This document shows, piece by piece, positions 45,117-54,552 of a stretch of DNA of 64,000 bases. A model generated the notes under the pieces. The model was not told the DNA's origin. It made no database searches and saw nothing but the letters and a program-made list of their open reading frames with translations. Every line of letters begins with the position of its first letter. Within the stretch, counting starts at the first letter, position 1. The position numbers and the translations under genes are program-made. The DNA comes from Hydrogenophaga sp. (GTDB taxonomy: Bacteria; Pseudomonadota; Gammaproteobacteria; Burkholderiales; Burkholderiaceae_C): the NCBI GenBank assembly GCA_016790705.1, contig JAEUOT010000067.1, positions 1 to 64,000 on the forward strand, read 5' to 3'.

Positions 45117-45647
45117 ATGCCAGAAGACTTCGTCTACCGCCACGCCGCCCCCACCCCCGCCGACGCCCTGCCCCTCAGCGCACTCGCCACACAGGTCTTC
45201 CTCGACACCTACGCCACCCAAGGCATCAACGACGCCCTCGCCCGCGAGGTGACCACGGTCTACTCCCCCGAGGTGTTCGAGCGTCGGCTGCGGGACGCGG
45301 ATGTCGAGCTGCTGCTCGTCACATCGGACGGCTACACCGTGGGTTTCGTGGACATCGCCTTTGCGACCCGTTGCCCGGTTCCGGGCGTCTGCGGCGCCGA
45401 GGTGTTCCGGCTGTACGTGCAGCGCCCGTTCCTGCGCCGTGGTCTGGGACGCGCCCTGATCGCAAAGGCGGAAGCGTCGGCCCGCGCCAGAGGTCTGGAC
45501 ACCCTCTGGCTCACCGCCTGGGCCGGCAACCAGGCGGCGTTGGCCTTTTACGCGTCGCTCGGCTTCGAGGACATCGGGACCACGGAGTACGTCATCGACG
45601 GCGTGGGCCACGAGAACCGGGTGCTCTGCAAGACCTTGACCCGGTAG
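45117..45647 (+). CDS. GNAT family N-acetyltransferase
   Basis: This 176-residue protein has the GNAT fold, with the acetyl-CoA pyrophosphate loop RPFLRRGLGRALIAKAE (motif A) near residue 102 and LDTLWLTAWAGNQAALAFYASLGFEDIG (motif B) near 125. GNAT enzymes acetylate amines on small molecules or proteins; the substrate is unknown. It is divergent from the HEPN gene and followed by a GFA gene in the same direction. Confidence 0.9.
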   Translation: MPEDFVYRHAAPTPADALPLSALATQVFLDTYATQGINDALAREVTTVYSPEVFERRLRDADVELLLVTSDGYTVGFVDIAFATRCPVPGVCGAEVFRLYVQRPFLRRGLGRALIAKAEASARARGLDTLWLTAWAGNQAALAFYASLGFEDIGTTEYVIDGVGHENRVLCKTLTR

Positions 45648-45712
45648 ACGCCCTCCCTCCCAGTCTGTAGGCTCTCCCGCTGGTGCCGAATCCCGATTTG
45701 CAAGGAGCTCAC

Positions 45713-46138
45713 ATGAAGTCATTCACCGGCGGTTGCCTCTGTGGCGCAGTTCGATACGAAATCACCGCCGATGCCGGTCCATCCCGGATCTGCTGGTGCA
45801 GGGACTGCCAGAAGATCTCATCGAACGGAACGGTCAACGTCATCTTCCCCAGCGATGCCATCACGATCTCGGGCGCGCCGGGCAAGCACGAGAAGACGGC
45901 AGACAGCGGCAACACGGTGACCCGCCGGTTCTGCGCGAGCTGCGGCACACAACTGTTCTCCGACTCCACTGGCCGCCCGGGCCTGACGGTGGTTCGCGTG
46001 GGCACCCTGGACGAGCCGTCGGCGGTCAGGCCGACCACAAGCATCTGGGTGGCAAGTGCGCCGAGCTGGGCTTGCGTCGATCCATCGCTGGAGCGATTCG
46101 AAGGCCCTCCCGTGGTGGCGCCGCAGCCCAAGTCCTGA
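45713..46138 (+). CDS. GFA/CENP-V domain protein
   Basis: This 141-residue protein has the zinc-cysteine groups of the GFA fold: GGCLCGAVRYE at the start, ICWCRDCQKISSNG, and RRFCASCGTQLFSDS. It starts at MKSFTGG with an AAGGAG site upstream. The stop overlaps the next start (TGATG), so it is translated together with the DHFR-like gene. A second GFA paralogue lies at 12490. Function beyond the fold is unknown. Confidence 0.88.
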   Translation: MKSFTGGCLCGAVRYEITADAGPSRICWCRDCQKISSNGTVNVIFPSDAITISGAPGKHEKTADSGNTVTRRFCASCGTQLFSDSTGRPGLTVVRVGTLDEPSAVRPTTSIWVASAPSWACVDPSLERFEGPPVVAPQPKS

Positions 46139-46704
46139 TGCCCGCCATGGGACGCCTGACCTTCTGCCTCAACCTCACCCTGGACGGCTGCGTCGATCAC
46201 CGGGAGGGCGTCGCCGACGAGGAGACGCATGCTTTTTTCACGCGGCTCATGGACGAGAACGGCGCGATGCTGTGGGGCCGCACCACCTACGAGATGATGG
46301 AAAGTTACTGGCCGGCGGTGGCCCGTGGCGAGACCGAGGCGCCGCCCGCAGTGCGCGAGTGGGCGGTCAAGCTGGAGGCCAAGCCGAAGTACGTGGTGTC
46401 CTCGACGCGCAGCGACTTCCCTTGGAACAACAGCCACCGCATCGCCGGTGACCTGCGCACGGGTGTTCAAGCGCTCAAGGACGCCACGCCAGCGGGCGTG
46501 CTGCTGGGCAGCGGCCAGCTCGCCACCGCGCTCGACCGGCTGGACCTGATCGACGAGTACCGGTTTCTCGTCCACCCCCGGATCGCCGGCCACGGCCCGA
46601 CGCTGTTCGCGGGCGGTTTGCCCGCCACGCGCCGGCTGGAGCTGGTCTCTGCAGCGCCGCTGCGCTGCGGCGCGGTCGCCCTGCACTACCGGGGTCAGCG
46701 CTGA
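46138..46704 (+). CDS. Dihydrofolate reductase-like (RibD C-terminal domain) protein
   Basis: This 188-residue protein belongs to the RibD_C/DHFR-like group (FCLNLTLDGCVDH, LWGRTTYEMMESYWP, GVLLGSGQLATALDRLDLIDEYRFLVHPRIAGHGPTLF). Members bind NADPH but mostly have no known substrate; true folate reduction is unlikely. It may start at MPAMGR or three codons later at MGRLTF. It overlaps the end of the convergent VOC gene by 10 bp. Confidence 0.87.
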   Translation: MPAMGRLTFCLNLTLDGCVDHREGVADEETHAFFTRLMDENGAMLWGRTTYEMMESYWPAVARGETEAPPAVREWAVKLEAKPKYVVSSTRSDFPWNNSHRIAGDLRTGVQALKDATPAGVLLGSGQLATALDRLDLIDEYRFLVHPRIAGHGPTLFAGGLPATRRLELVSAAPLRCGAVALHYRGQR

Positions 46705-47111
46705 TCGGCGTGTGGCATCGCGGCCGGGTCCATCCAGAGCGCCGCCCACATATGCCCGTCAGGGTCGGCCAGATCGCGGGAGTACATGAAGCCGGTGTCC
46801 TCCGCCGGGTTCACGTCGGCCTGCCCTCCATGCGCCGCCGCAGCCCGGTTCATCGCGTCCACCGCCTCGCGGCTGTCCAGTGCCAGCGAGAGCATCGATC
46901 CGGCGGTGCCGGCCGCAGGGAAGGGGCGCTGCGTGAATGTGCGCCACTTCGCGTGCGTGATGACCATCACGCAGATCGCCTCGCTCCACACCATGCAGGC
47001 GGCGGTGTCGTCGCTGAACTGCGGGTTCTGCTCAAAGCCGAGAGCCTTGTAGAAGGCGACGGAGGTGTCGAGGTTCGTCACTGGCAGGCTGACAAAGATC
47101 ATCTTGGGCAT
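46695..47111 (-). CDS. VOC/glyoxalase family protein
   Basis: This 138-residue vicinal oxygen chelate protein starts MPKMIFVSLPVTNLDTSVAFYKALGFEQN and ends with the DPDGHMWAALWMDP motif that carries a metal-binding residue in this branch. Such proteins act in glyoxalase-, dioxygenase- or resistance-type chemistry; no specific activity can be assigned. It converges on the DHFR-like gene with overlapping 3' ends. Confidence 0.88.
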   Translation of the reverse strand: MPKMIFVSLPVTNLDTSVAFYKALGFEQNPQFSDDTAACMVWSEAICVMVITHAKWRTFTQRPFPAAGTAGSMLSLALDSREAVDAMNRAAAAHGGQADVNPAEDTGFMYSRDLADPDGHMWAALWMDPAAMPHADQR

Positions 47112-47301
47112 GGGGTTCTCTCCTGGGTGGTGTGTGGGTTGAGCGCCGGGCTCTCTGCACGACGAGCCACACGCACCGGAATCGACACGCGGCGCCGGTA
47201 GCGCGAGCGGCCGTCAGGTGGCACAACTCGTAACCCATGCCGCCTGCTGCGACGCGTCACAATATGCCCCGGCTTTTTCGCCGCTGCCTCACGCGTCTCC
47301 C

Positions 47302-48138
47302 ATGTCTTCTGCTCTCTTCCCGCGCTCGCCCCGCCTTTGGGCCTGCCTCCTGGCCCTCTTGCTGACCGCCTGCGCGAACGCGCCCTCGCCCTCTGCCAAC
47401 GGCGCAGACGACGAGGCCGCGACCGACGAGGATGGCCCGAAGCAGCGTCCGGTCGTCCTCGACGGCACGGCCTGGTCGGCGAGCAACCACATCGACGGCG
47501 CCGCCCCGTCAACGCCCTGGGAGCACCAGGTTTTCGTGAGCCGCCGCCCGACGCGCTACCAGGCGACGGAGCACGCCGGCCGGCCAGCCCTGCGGGCCGA
47601 GGCACTGGGCTCCAACAGCACGCTCAACCTTCTGCTCAAGCCAGCGCCGGGCACGGTGGCCAGGCACCTGCACTTTTCACTCTTCGTGCCGGCGCTGAAC
47701 CCCGGCTTCGACCTCGGCGAGAAGGGCAGCGACGACGCGGTCGCGAGGTTGATCCTGAGCTTTGACGGCGACCGCTACAACGGCACCTGGAAGGCCCGCG
47801 ACCATGTGATCTCGGAGCTGTCGGGCCTGATCGCCGGCAAGCCCCTGCCCTACGCGTCGATCATGTACGTGTGGGACAACCGCTACCCGGCCGGCACGGT
47901 GATTCCCAACCCGTACACGGGGCGCATCCGTCAGATCGTGGTCGAGTCGGGAACGGCGCGGCTGAACCAGTGGGTGGACTTCGACCGCGATGTCGAGGCC
48001 GATTTCCGCATGGCCTTCGGCGAGGCGCCGGGACCGATGATTGGCCTGGGTCTGATGACCGATTCGAACAATTCCGGCGCCTCGGTGTCCGCCTGGTACG
48101 GGCCGCTGGAACTGACGATGGCGCCGCCGACCCGCTGA
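47302..48138 (+). CDS. DUF3047 family lipoprotein
   Basis: This 278-residue protein begins with a lipoprotein signal: RLWACLLALLLTAC with the lipid-bearing cysteine at residue 24, followed by an acidic, disordered linker. The rest matches DUF3047 (GSNSTLNLLLKP, GSDDAVARLILSFDGD, NPYTGRIRQIVVESG, VDFDRDVEADFRMAFGE, GLGLMTDSNNSGASVSAWYGPL), a beta-rich domain of unknown role. I start at MSSALFPRSP because it puts the signal at the N-terminus. Expected at the outer membrane, facing the periplasm. Confidence 0.85.
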   Translation: MSSALFPRSPRLWACLLALLLTACANAPSPSANGADDEAATDEDGPKQRPVVLDGTAWSASNHIDGAAPSTPWEHQVFVSRRPTRYQATEHAGRPALRAEALGSNSTLNLLLKPAPGTVARHLHFSLFVPALNPGFDLGEKGSDDAVARLILSFDGDRYNGTWKARDHVISELSGLIAGKPLPYASIMYVWDNRYPAGTVIPNPYTGRIRQIVVESGTARLNQWVDFDRDVEADFRMAFGEAPGPMIGLGLMTDSNNSGASVSAWYGPLELTMAPPTR

Positions 48139-48172
48139 GCCGCACCGCCGCGGATCGCCCCCGCCCCGCCAC

Positions 48173-48622
48173 TCAGTCGTCCGTCGGCCGCACCACCCCG
48201 CGTCGCGGGATCGGCGTGGAGAACACGATCGAGGTGCGGGTTTCGCCATAGCCGTTGATGTCGCCCAGGAAGCGCTCCAGATCGGGCAGATCGCGCGCCA
48301 CCACCTGCAGCACATAGGAGTCGTCGCCGCTGACGTGGTGGCACTCCAGCACCCGCGCCGAGGCACGCAGCTTCTCGACCAGCGCCTTCTTGCCGGGCTG
48401 CGGAACATTGATGCCGACGATGGCCCGCACGCCGTAACCGACGCGGGCCGGATCGATGTCCGCGTGCACACCGCGCACCACTCCGGCCTCCTGCAGACGC
48501 CGCAGCCGCTCCATCGTCGCGGGGACAGACAGTCCGACCGCCGCCGCCAGGTCCTTGAGCGAGGCGCGCCCGTCGTCCTGCAGCGCGGACAGCAAGCGCC
48601 AGGATCGGTCATCAACTTCCAT
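48173..48622 (-). CDS. Lrp/AsnC family transcriptional regulator
   Basis: This 149-residue regulator has an N-terminal helix-turn-helix (RLLSALQDDGRASLKDLAAAVGLSVPATMERLRRLQEAGVV) and a C-terminal RAM effector domain (VGINVPQPGKKALVEKL, GDDSYVLQVVARDL). Lrp-type proteins sense amino acids. It is divergent from a LysE-family exporter gene with a 104-bp shared gap, so it probably controls export of an amino acid. Confidence 0.92.
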   Translation of the reverse strand: MEVDDRSWRLLSALQDDGRASLKDLAAAVGLSVPATMERLRRLQEAGVVRGVHADIDPARVGYGVRAIVGINVPQPGKKALVEKLRASARVLECHHVSGDDSYVLQVVARDLPDLERFLGDINGYGETRTSIVFSTPIPRRGVVRPTDD

Positions 48623-48726
48623 GGTGTTCCCTCACATGCGGATTGGCCTTTGAATCTACCGAGAAACAGCCTGTTCGCCTAATTTTCTGCATTCCGCCCC
48701 ATGCATCGCCGCTTTAGCATCACGGC

Positions 48727-49362
48727 ATGGATGCCACCCTCATCGCCGTGTTTTTCAAGGCCGCCCTGGTCGGTCTGCTGATCGCCGCGCCTGTCGGTCC
48801 GATCGGACTGCTGACCATGCAGCGCACGCTGCAGCGCGGCTGGCTCGCCGGGCTGGCGACCGGCATGGGCGCGGCCCTGGCCGATGCGCTGTACGGTGCG
48901 ATCGGTGCGTTCGGCGTGAGCTGGCTGACCCGGGCGCTGGTGCAGGCGCAGACGCCGCTGGCCCTGGGCGGCGGGGCGATGCTGCTCTATCTGGCCTGGA
49001 AGACCTGGCAGGCACCGGTCGCCGAGCGCGTGGCGCCGGCCAGCGATGCCCGCGATCTGATGGGACTGACGGCCGGCACCTTCCTGCTGACCCTGGCCAA
49101 CCCCACCACCATCATTTCCTTCATCGCGGTGTTCGGCTCGCTGGGCGGCGGACTTCAGCACGCGCCCTCGCCGCTGTGGATGGTGGCCGGTGTGCTGGCC
49201 GGCTCGGCCGCCTGGTGGCTGGCGCTGACCACCGTGATTGCCTGGCAGAGGCACCGCGTGACGCCGGCAGCCCGGGTCCTGATCAACCGCGCCTCGGCGC
49301 TGCTGCTCGCCGGTTTTGCGCTGTGGCAGTGGCTGTCGCTGTGGCGCAGCCTGCACCCGTGA
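48727..49362 (+). CDS. LysE family amino-acid exporter
   Basis: This 211-residue membrane protein has six hydrophobic segments and the LysE/RhtB signature FFKAALVGLLIAAPVGPIGLLTMQRTLQRGWLAGLATGMGAALADALYG, with LTLANPTTIISFIAVFGSLG in the middle. It is faced by an Lrp-type regulator, a common pairing. The stop codon abuts the stop of the convergent YebC gene. Substrate unknown. Confidence 0.9.
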   Translation: MDATLIAVFFKAALVGLLIAAPVGPIGLLTMQRTLQRGWLAGLATGMGAALADALYGAIGAFGVSWLTRALVQAQTPLALGGGAMLLYLAWKTWQAPVAERVAPASDARDLMGLTAGTFLLTLANPTTIISFIAVFGSLGGGLQHAPSPLWMVAGVLAGSAAWWLALTTVIAWQRHRVTPAARVLINRASALLLAGFALWQWLSLWRSLHP

Positions 49363-50076
49363 TCAGCTGCCGAGTCCGGCGAAGATGTTCTGCACGTCGT
49401 CGTTGTCGTCGATGGCCGCCAGGAAGGCCTCGACCTCTTCCAGCGCCTCGGCACTCAGGCTGGCCGGGTCGACCGGGTTCTTCGGCTTGTAGCCCAGCTT
49501 GGCCGACAGCACGGTGAAGCCTTGCGCCGGCAAGGCGCGGCTCACCAGATCAAGGTCGGTCGGATCGGTCAGGAAGACACACACGCCGTCTTCGTCCGCC
49601 GCTTCGAAGTCCTGCGCGCCGGCTTCGATGGCAGCGACCTCGGCGTCGGCATCCTTGCGCGCGGCCTCGGCCTCGATGATGCCGACGTGGTCGAAGTCCC
49701 AGGACACCGAGCCGCTGGTGCCCAGTTGACCCTTGCGGAACAGTACGCGCATCTCCGAGGCGGCGCGGTTCACGTTGTCGGTCAGGCACTCGACCATCAC
49801 GGGCACCCGGTGCGGCGCGAAGCCTTCGTACATCACGTGTTCGTAGTGGACCGCCTCACCGGTCAGGCCCGCGCCCTTCTTGATCGCCCGCTCCAGTGTG
49901 TCCTTGGGCATCGACACCTTGCGCGCCTGCTCGACCACGAGGCGCAGACGCGCATTGGCCGACGGATCGGCGCCGTTGCGCGCCGCGATGATGATGTCCT
50001 TGACGAGTTTGCCGAACAGCTTGCCTTTGGCGTTGGCCGCCAGGTCCTTGTGTTTGGCTTTCCACTGCGCGCCCAT
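49363..50076 (-). CDS. YebC/PmpR family protein
   Basis: This 237-residue protein starts [33 protein letters not shown] and follows the three-domain YebC pattern ([70 protein letters not shown]). The AQWK start is nearer the YeeN branch than YebC proper. The family has been described both as DNA-binding regulators and as factors that help ribosomes through proline stretches. The start replaces a longer open frame upstream. Confidence 0.92.
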   Translation of the reverse strand: MGAQWKAKHKDLAANAKGKLFGKLVKDIIIAARNGADPSANARLRLVVEQARKVSMPKDTLERAIKKGAGLTGEAVHYEHVMYEGFAPHRVPVMVECLTDNVNRAASEMRVLFRKGQLGTSGSVSWDFDHVGIIEAEAARKDADAEVAAIEAGAQDFEAADEDGVCVFLTDPTDLDLVSRALPAQGFTVLSAKLGYKPKNPVDPASLSAEALEEVEAFLAAIDDNDDVQNIFAGLGS

Positions 50077-50137
50077 GGGGTTTCCTTGTGACTGAAACCG
50101 GCAGTGTAGTGGGCCGCGCAGGCGGCACACCCGGTCG

Positions 50138-51142
50138 TCACCGCAGCCACAGCAGGCCCCAGAACAGCACCGCCAGAAACACCGTCTCCAGCACCATCAG
50201 CGCCACCGGCTTCCAGCCGACGGAGACGATTTCACGCAGATGCGTCTTCATTCCGATGGCGGCCATGGCCGCCACCAGAAAGAACTGCGAGGCCGCCTGC
50301 CCGGCCCTCACGACGGCGTCGGGCAGCCACCCCGTGCTGTTGAGCAGCACCAGCACCGCGAACGCGACGGCGAACCACGGCAGCAGCGGCGGCCGCGTCG
50401 CCCCCGGTTCCCCGCCACCGTCCGACGGTTGGTGGCGCCGCGCGAGCGCCGCCGCCAGCGCGATCACCGGCAACAGCATCGCGACCCGCATCAGCTTGAC
50501 GAGGGTCGCGGCATCGCCCGCTTCGTGCGAGAGGCTGTAGCCCGCGCCCACCACCTGCGCCACATCGTGGATCGTGCCGCCGATGAAGAAACCGGCCTGC
50601 ACCGGCGCCATGCCCAGCGCGTGGGTCAGCATCGGGTACAGCAGCATGGCCAGCGTCGAAAGCGTGCTCACGCCGATCACGGTGAACAGCGTGGCGCGCT
50701 CCTTGAGCGGATGCGCCGGCATCGCCGCCGACAAGGCCAACGCCGCCGAGGCGCCGCAGATCGCGACCGCCCCGCCGGTCAGCAGCCCGAAGAACAGGCG
50801 AAAGCCCATCAACCGGGCCAGCAGCATGCCCACCGCAATCGTCAGCGCGACCGAAACCAGCACCATCAGCACCGGCGCCCAGCCCAGTGCCGCCACCTGC
50901 GACACCGTGATGCGCAGTCCTAGCAGGGCCACGCCCAGGCGCAGCACCTGGCGCGCGGTCAGATCGATCCCGGGCGCCGCCTTGCCGTCCTGGGACAGAA
51001 AGTTCAGCGCCATGCCCAGCAGCAGCGCGAACAGCATCACCGGCGCACCGTAGTGCGCACCCAGCGCCATGGCGGCGACAGCCACCACAGCGCTGAGGAA
51101 CACACCGGGCAAGCCGACCGACAGGGCTTCCGGCACACGCAC
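50138..51142 (-). CDS. YeiH/UPF0324 family membrane protein (putative anion exporter)
   Basis: This 334-residue protein has about ten membrane helices and the YeiH pattern ([69 protein letters not shown]). Some relatives are thought to export sulfite or sulfate. It lies 3 bp after the SDR gene at the end of the leftward DUF849 operon, so it may export a product of that pathway, such as sulfite from a sulfonated substrate. That idea is speculative. Confidence 0.87.
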   Translation of the reverse strand: MRVPEALSVGLPGVFLSAVVAVAAMALGAHYGAPVMLFALLLGMALNFLSQDGKAAPGIDLTARQVLRLGVALLGLRITVSQVAALGWAPVLMVLVSVALTIAVGMLLARLMGFRLFFGLLTGGAVAICGASAALALSAAMPAHPLKERATLFTVIGVSTLSTLAMLLYPMLTHALGMAPVQAGFFIGGTIHDVAQVVGAGYSLSHEAGDAATLVKLMRVAMLLPVIALAAALARRHQPSDGGGEPGATRPPLLPWFAVAFAVLVLLNSTGWLPDAVVRAGQAASQFFLVAAMAAIGMKTHLREIVSVGWKPVALMVLETVFLAVLFWGLLWLR

Positions 51143-51145
51143 GGC

Positions 51146-51970
51146 TCAGATCACGTAGCCGCCATTCGGACTGATCACCTGGCCCACCAGGTAGTGCCCG
51201 TCGCTGGCGAGGAACACCGCCACGTTGGCGTACTCCTCGGGCGTGCCCAGCCGACCCAGCGGCAGCATCTGGAACAGGCTGTTGCGCTGGGTGTCGGTTG
51301 CGCCGTCGAGGTAAGCCTGGAACGGCGGGGTGAGCACGCCGCCGCAGGCGATGGCGTTGACGTAGATGTTGGCGCCGGCCACGTCGTAGGCGGTGGTCCT
51401 GGTCAGGCTGATCACCGCCGCCTTCGAGGCCGAATAGCCCGGGCTGTGCATGCTCCCCGCGCCCAGGCCCGCGACCGAGGCGATGTTGATGATCTTCCCC
51501 GAGCGCTGCGGCTCCATCAGGCGCAGCGCCGCCCGCGTGCACCAGAACACGCCGTCCACGTTGACGTCCCACCACTTGAGCCAGTCGTCGTCGGACAGCG
51601 AGGAGACGATGCCCAGGCTGCGTCGCGGCACCGGCGTGGTGGCGTGGGCGTAGTGGCGGTTGCGGCGTTCGGTCTCGGCCGGTGAGCTGGGCACCCGCGC
51701 GGCGTTGTTGACCAGGATGTCCAGGGTGCCGAAGCGCTGTGCCGCGTCGGCAAACATCGCATCCACCGCGGCCCGGTCCGCGACGTCGCAGCGCAGCGCG
51801 AACACGCTCGCCCCCTGGTCCGCGAGGCACTGGCGGGTTTCGTCCAGCGCAGCAGCATCCACATCGCACACGACCAGCCGCGCGCCCTCGCGCGCCAGCC
51901 CCTGCGCGATGGCGCGGCCCAGCCCCCGGCCGGCGCCCGTGACGAGCGCCACCTTGTCCTGAAGTTTCAT
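51146..51970 (-). CDS. Short-chain dehydrogenase/reductase
   Basis: This 274-residue SDR has TGAGRGLG at residues 12-19, NNAA, IINIASVAG and the catalytic YSASK. An insert of about 25 residues after NNAARVPSSPAE makes it slightly longer than usual. It lies between the TctC gene (13 bp) and the YeiH gene (3 bp) in a leftward operon and probably oxidises an intermediate of the imported carboxylate. Confidence 0.9.
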   Translation of the reverse strand: MKLQDKVALVTGAGRGLGRAIAQGLAREGARLVVCDVDAAALDETRQCLADQGASVFALRCDVADRAAVDAMFADAAQRFGTLDILVNNAARVPSSPAETERRNRHYAHATTPVPRRSLGIVSSLSDDDWLKWWDVNVDGVFWCTRAALRLMEPQRSGKIINIASVAGLGAGSMHSPGYSASKAAVISLTRTTAYDVAGANIYVNAIACGGVLTPPFQAYLDGATDTQRNSLFQMLPLGRLGTPEEYANVAVFLASDGHYLVGQVISPNGGYVI

Positions 51971-51983
51971 GGGCGGCTCGCGC

Positions 51984-52964
51984 TCACTCGGGCTTGAAGC
52001 CCACGGCCTTGAGCGTGGCGGCCTGGCGCGCCGACGCGGCGGCGAGCGACTGCTGCAGCTCCTCCGACGACGGCGAGTTCACCACGTCCAGCCCCAGACC
52101 CGCGAATTTCTGCCGCACCGCCGGCAGCGCCATCACCTGGCCCAGCAACTCGCGCAGCCGCGCCTGCACCGGCGCGGGCACATCGGGTGTGATGAACATG
52201 CCCATCCACGCGGTCTCGGTCAGGTCCTTGTAGCCCAGCTCGGCAAAGGTCGGCACATCGGGCAGCACCGACAGGCGCTGCGGCGCGGTGGTCGCGAGCA
52301 CGCGGATCTTGCCGCCCTTGGCCATCGGGATCGAGGTTGCGGGGCCGTCGAACATGTAGGACACGTGACCCGCGACCACATCGGCCAGGGCCGGCGGCGA
52401 GCCGCGGTAGCCGACGTGGATCATGTCGGTGCCCATCAGCTTGTTGAACTCCAGACCCAGGGTGTGCGAGAGCGTGCCCGGACTGTAGGAGGCGTAGTTG
52501 ACCTTGCCCGGGTTGGCCTTGATCTGCGCCACCGCTTCCTTGACGCTGGTCACTGGCAGGCCCGCGTTGCTCACGAACAGCAGACCGGTGCGCGCCAGCT
52601 CGATCACCGGCTTGAGCTCCTTGAGCGGGTCGACCGGCATCTTGACCGCTTGGGGAATCTCGGACACCAGACCGTTGACCGACAGCAGCATGGTGTGGCC
52701 GTCGTGCGGCGACTTGAGCAGTTCCTGCAGGCCCAGCAGCCCTGCGGCACCGGGCTTGTTGTCGACCACCACCGGCTGGCCGATGCCCTTGGTCAGCTCG
52801 TCGCCCACGACGCGCGCCATCAGGTCGGCCGTGCCGCCGGCCGGCGCGCCGACCACGATGCGCAGCGGTTTGGAGGGGTAGGTCTGGGCGGTGGCCAGAC
52901 CCAGGCCGAGGCCCAGCGACAGGGCGACGGCGGTGCGGTGAAAGAAGCGGCGTTGCGTGTTCAT
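51984..52964 (-). CDS. Bug/TctC family carboxylate-binding protein
   Basis: This 326-residue periplasmic protein has a signal peptide (about residues 1-27, hydrophobic ALSLGLGLGLATAQ) and the Bug pattern LRIVVGAPAGGTADLMARVVGDELTKGIGQPVVVDNKPGAAG and VGYRGSPPALADVVAGHVSYMFDG. It should bind a small carboxylate for a TctAB-type permease encoded elsewhere. It follows the DUF849 gene by 43 bp in the same operon. Confidence 0.93.
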   Translation of the reverse strand: MNTQRRFFHRTAVALSLGLGLGLATAQTYPSKPLRIVVGAPAGGTADLMARVVGDELTKGIGQPVVVDNKPGAAGLLGLQELLKSPHDGHTMLLSVNGLVSEIPQAVKMPVDPLKELKPVIELARTGLLFVSNAGLPVTSVKEAVAQIKANPGKVNYASYSPGTLSHTLGLEFNKLMGTDMIHVGYRGSPPALADVVAGHVSYMFDGPATSIPMAKGGKIRVLATTAPQRLSVLPDVPTFAELGYKDLTETAWMGMFITPDVPAPVQARLRELLGQVMALPAVRQKFAGLGLDVVNSPSSEELQQSLAAASARQAATLKAVGFKPE

Positions 52965-53007
52965 GGTGTGTCTCCTGTTGTTGTGTCGTCGATGGGAACG
53001 TGTCGCC

Positions 53008-54063
53008 TCAGGCCGCCAGCCGCAGCGGTGCACCGCGCTCGCCGGGCTGGCGGTTGGGCAGGTAGCCCAGCTTGCCCAGCGCCTCGTCGGCACTGGCGTA
53101 ATGTTCGCCGATGCGGTAGATCTGGCGCGCCTGGGCGCCGGTGGCGACCTCGCGGTGCAGCTCGCGGGCGATGCGCACGAACTGTTCGACCTGCTGCACG
53201 CTGGTCATGCGCTCGCCCTTTTTCCCCCAGAGGTTGTCCTCGATGCCGCAGCGCACGTGCAGACCCATCGCGATCGCCATCGTGCCCAGCGGCAGCACGT
53301 TGCGCATGATGCTTTCGATGGTCAGCACCGCGTTGTCGGGGCAGCGGTTGATGAACTCCATCATGTTGCGCGGGTTGGGACCATCGGCGCCGCCGCCGAT
53401 GCCGACCCAGTTCAGCACCAGCGGACCGGTGTAGATGCCGCGGCGGATCAGCCGCTCCACCGTCTCCAGTTGCCCCGCGTCGCCCAGCATGAAATGCGGC
53501 TGGATACCGGCAGCCTGCAGCCGCCGCAGGTGCTCGGCCACAAAGGCCGGGCCCGAGGGAATGGTCATCTCGGTGTAGGCCTGCTGGTAGGCCGGCAGCG
53601 CCAGCGATGTGCCGGCGACGTCGTCCGCGCTCATCAGCTCGCAGACGTTCATCTGGTTGGTGTTGATCGCGATCGTCACCTGGTCGGGCCTGGGGGTCAG
53701 GTCGGCCAGCATGTGGCGCGTGTCGTCGTTCAGCCACTTGGCGTCACTGCCCTCGCCCTCGGGTGCGAACGAGATCGACCCGCCGACCTGCAGCAGCATG
53801 TCGGGCACCGCCTCGCGCAGCCGCGCCAGCATCTCGTTGAACATCGACAGGCGCTTGCTGCCCTTGCCGTCGGCCTCGCGCACATGCACGTGCAGCACCG
53901 TGGCGCCAGCGTTCCAGCAGTCCACCGCCTTCTGCACCTGCTGGTCCATGGTGACGGGGATGTCGTCGGAATCGCCGGGCAGGAATTCGGGGCCGTAAGG
54001 CGCGACCTGGATCACCAGCGGCGTCTGGTTTTCGGGCAGGAGGGAGTCGTCGAGGAAGTTCAT
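53008..54063 (-). CDS. DUF849 beta-keto acid cleavage enzyme (BKACE)
   Basis: This 351-residue TIM-barrel protein belongs to the family of 3-keto-5-aminohexanoate cleavage enzyme (Kce). ATVLHVHVRE supplies metal ligands H58 and H60, and GGADGPNPRNMMEFINRCPD follows the region that carries the third ligand. These zinc enzymes condense a beta-keto acid with acetyl-CoA to give acetoacetate and a new CoA ester; members use many different keto acids. The neighbours (Bug protein, SDR) suggest breakdown of an imported hydroxy acid, the SDR making the beta-keto acid. Confidence 0.88.
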   Translation of the reverse strand: MNFLDDSLLPENQTPLVIQVAPYGPEFLPGDSDDIPVTMDQQVQKAVDCWNAGATVLHVHVREADGKGSKRLSMFNEMLARLREAVPDMLLQVGGSISFAPEGEGSDAKWLNDDTRHMLADLTPRPDQVTIAINTNQMNVCELMSADDVAGTSLALPAYQQAYTEMTIPSGPAFVAEHLRRLQAAGIQPHFMLGDAGQLETVERLIRRGIYTGPLVLNWVGIGGGADGPNPRNMMEFINRCPDNAVLTIESIMRNVLPLGTMAIAMGLHVRCGIEDNLWGKKGERMTSVQQVEQFVRIARELHREVATGAQARQIYRIGEHYASADEALGKLGYLPNRQPGERGAPLRLAA

Positions 54064-54097
54064 GGTGTGTCTCCGAGGAAAAAAGTGTGTTGTGGAT

Positions 54098-54478
54098 TCA
54101 GGGGCGTTCGCGCGCCAGTTCGTCGACCAGCATCGGCGCGCCCAGCGCGATGCTGTGGATGCCCAGCACGCTCACGAGCTGCAGCACGGCGGTGATCTCT
54201 TCGCGGGTGGCGCCCAGGTCCAGCGCCTTGCGGATGTGGCGCCGCACGCCGGGGGCGTAGAGATGGGTGCACGAGGCGTCGACGGCGATGGCAAGGAACT
54301 CGACCGTCTTGGGGTCGAGCACGCCCTTGCGCATCGGCAGCGTGCCCATGTCCATGAATTTTTCGGTCCATTGCGGGTCGAGTTCGTAGATCGGGTCCCA
54401 GGCGCTGTTCCATTCGCCCAACTGGCGGAGCTGGTCACACAGCGGCGTGGCGGCGGAGGGTCGGGAGGTGTCGGTCAT
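54098..54478 (-). CDS. Carboxymuconolactone decarboxylase-like protein
   Basis: This 126-residue protein has the AhpD/CMD helical domain (KTVEFLAIAVDASCTHLYAPGVRRHIRKALDLGATREEITAVLQLVSVLGIHSIALGAPML). The redox CXXC of AhpD is missing; only one cysteine, in SCTHL, remains, so it is nearer the decarboxylase/lactonase side or of unknown function. It is the first gene of the leftward operon and starts at MTDTSRPS. Confidence 0.82.
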   Translation of the reverse strand: MTDTSRPSAATPLCDQLRQLGEWNSAWDPIYELDPQWTEKFMDMGTLPMRKGVLDPKTVEFLAIAVDASCTHLYAPGVRRHIRKALDLGATREEITAVLQLVSVLGIHSIALGAPMLVDELARERP

Positions 54479-54552
54479 GGCTTGCGTTCGGTCAAATCGG
54501 CGGGGTCTGTGGTGGGCGGATTCTTGGGGAACGCCCCAGGCAGCGTTTAGCA

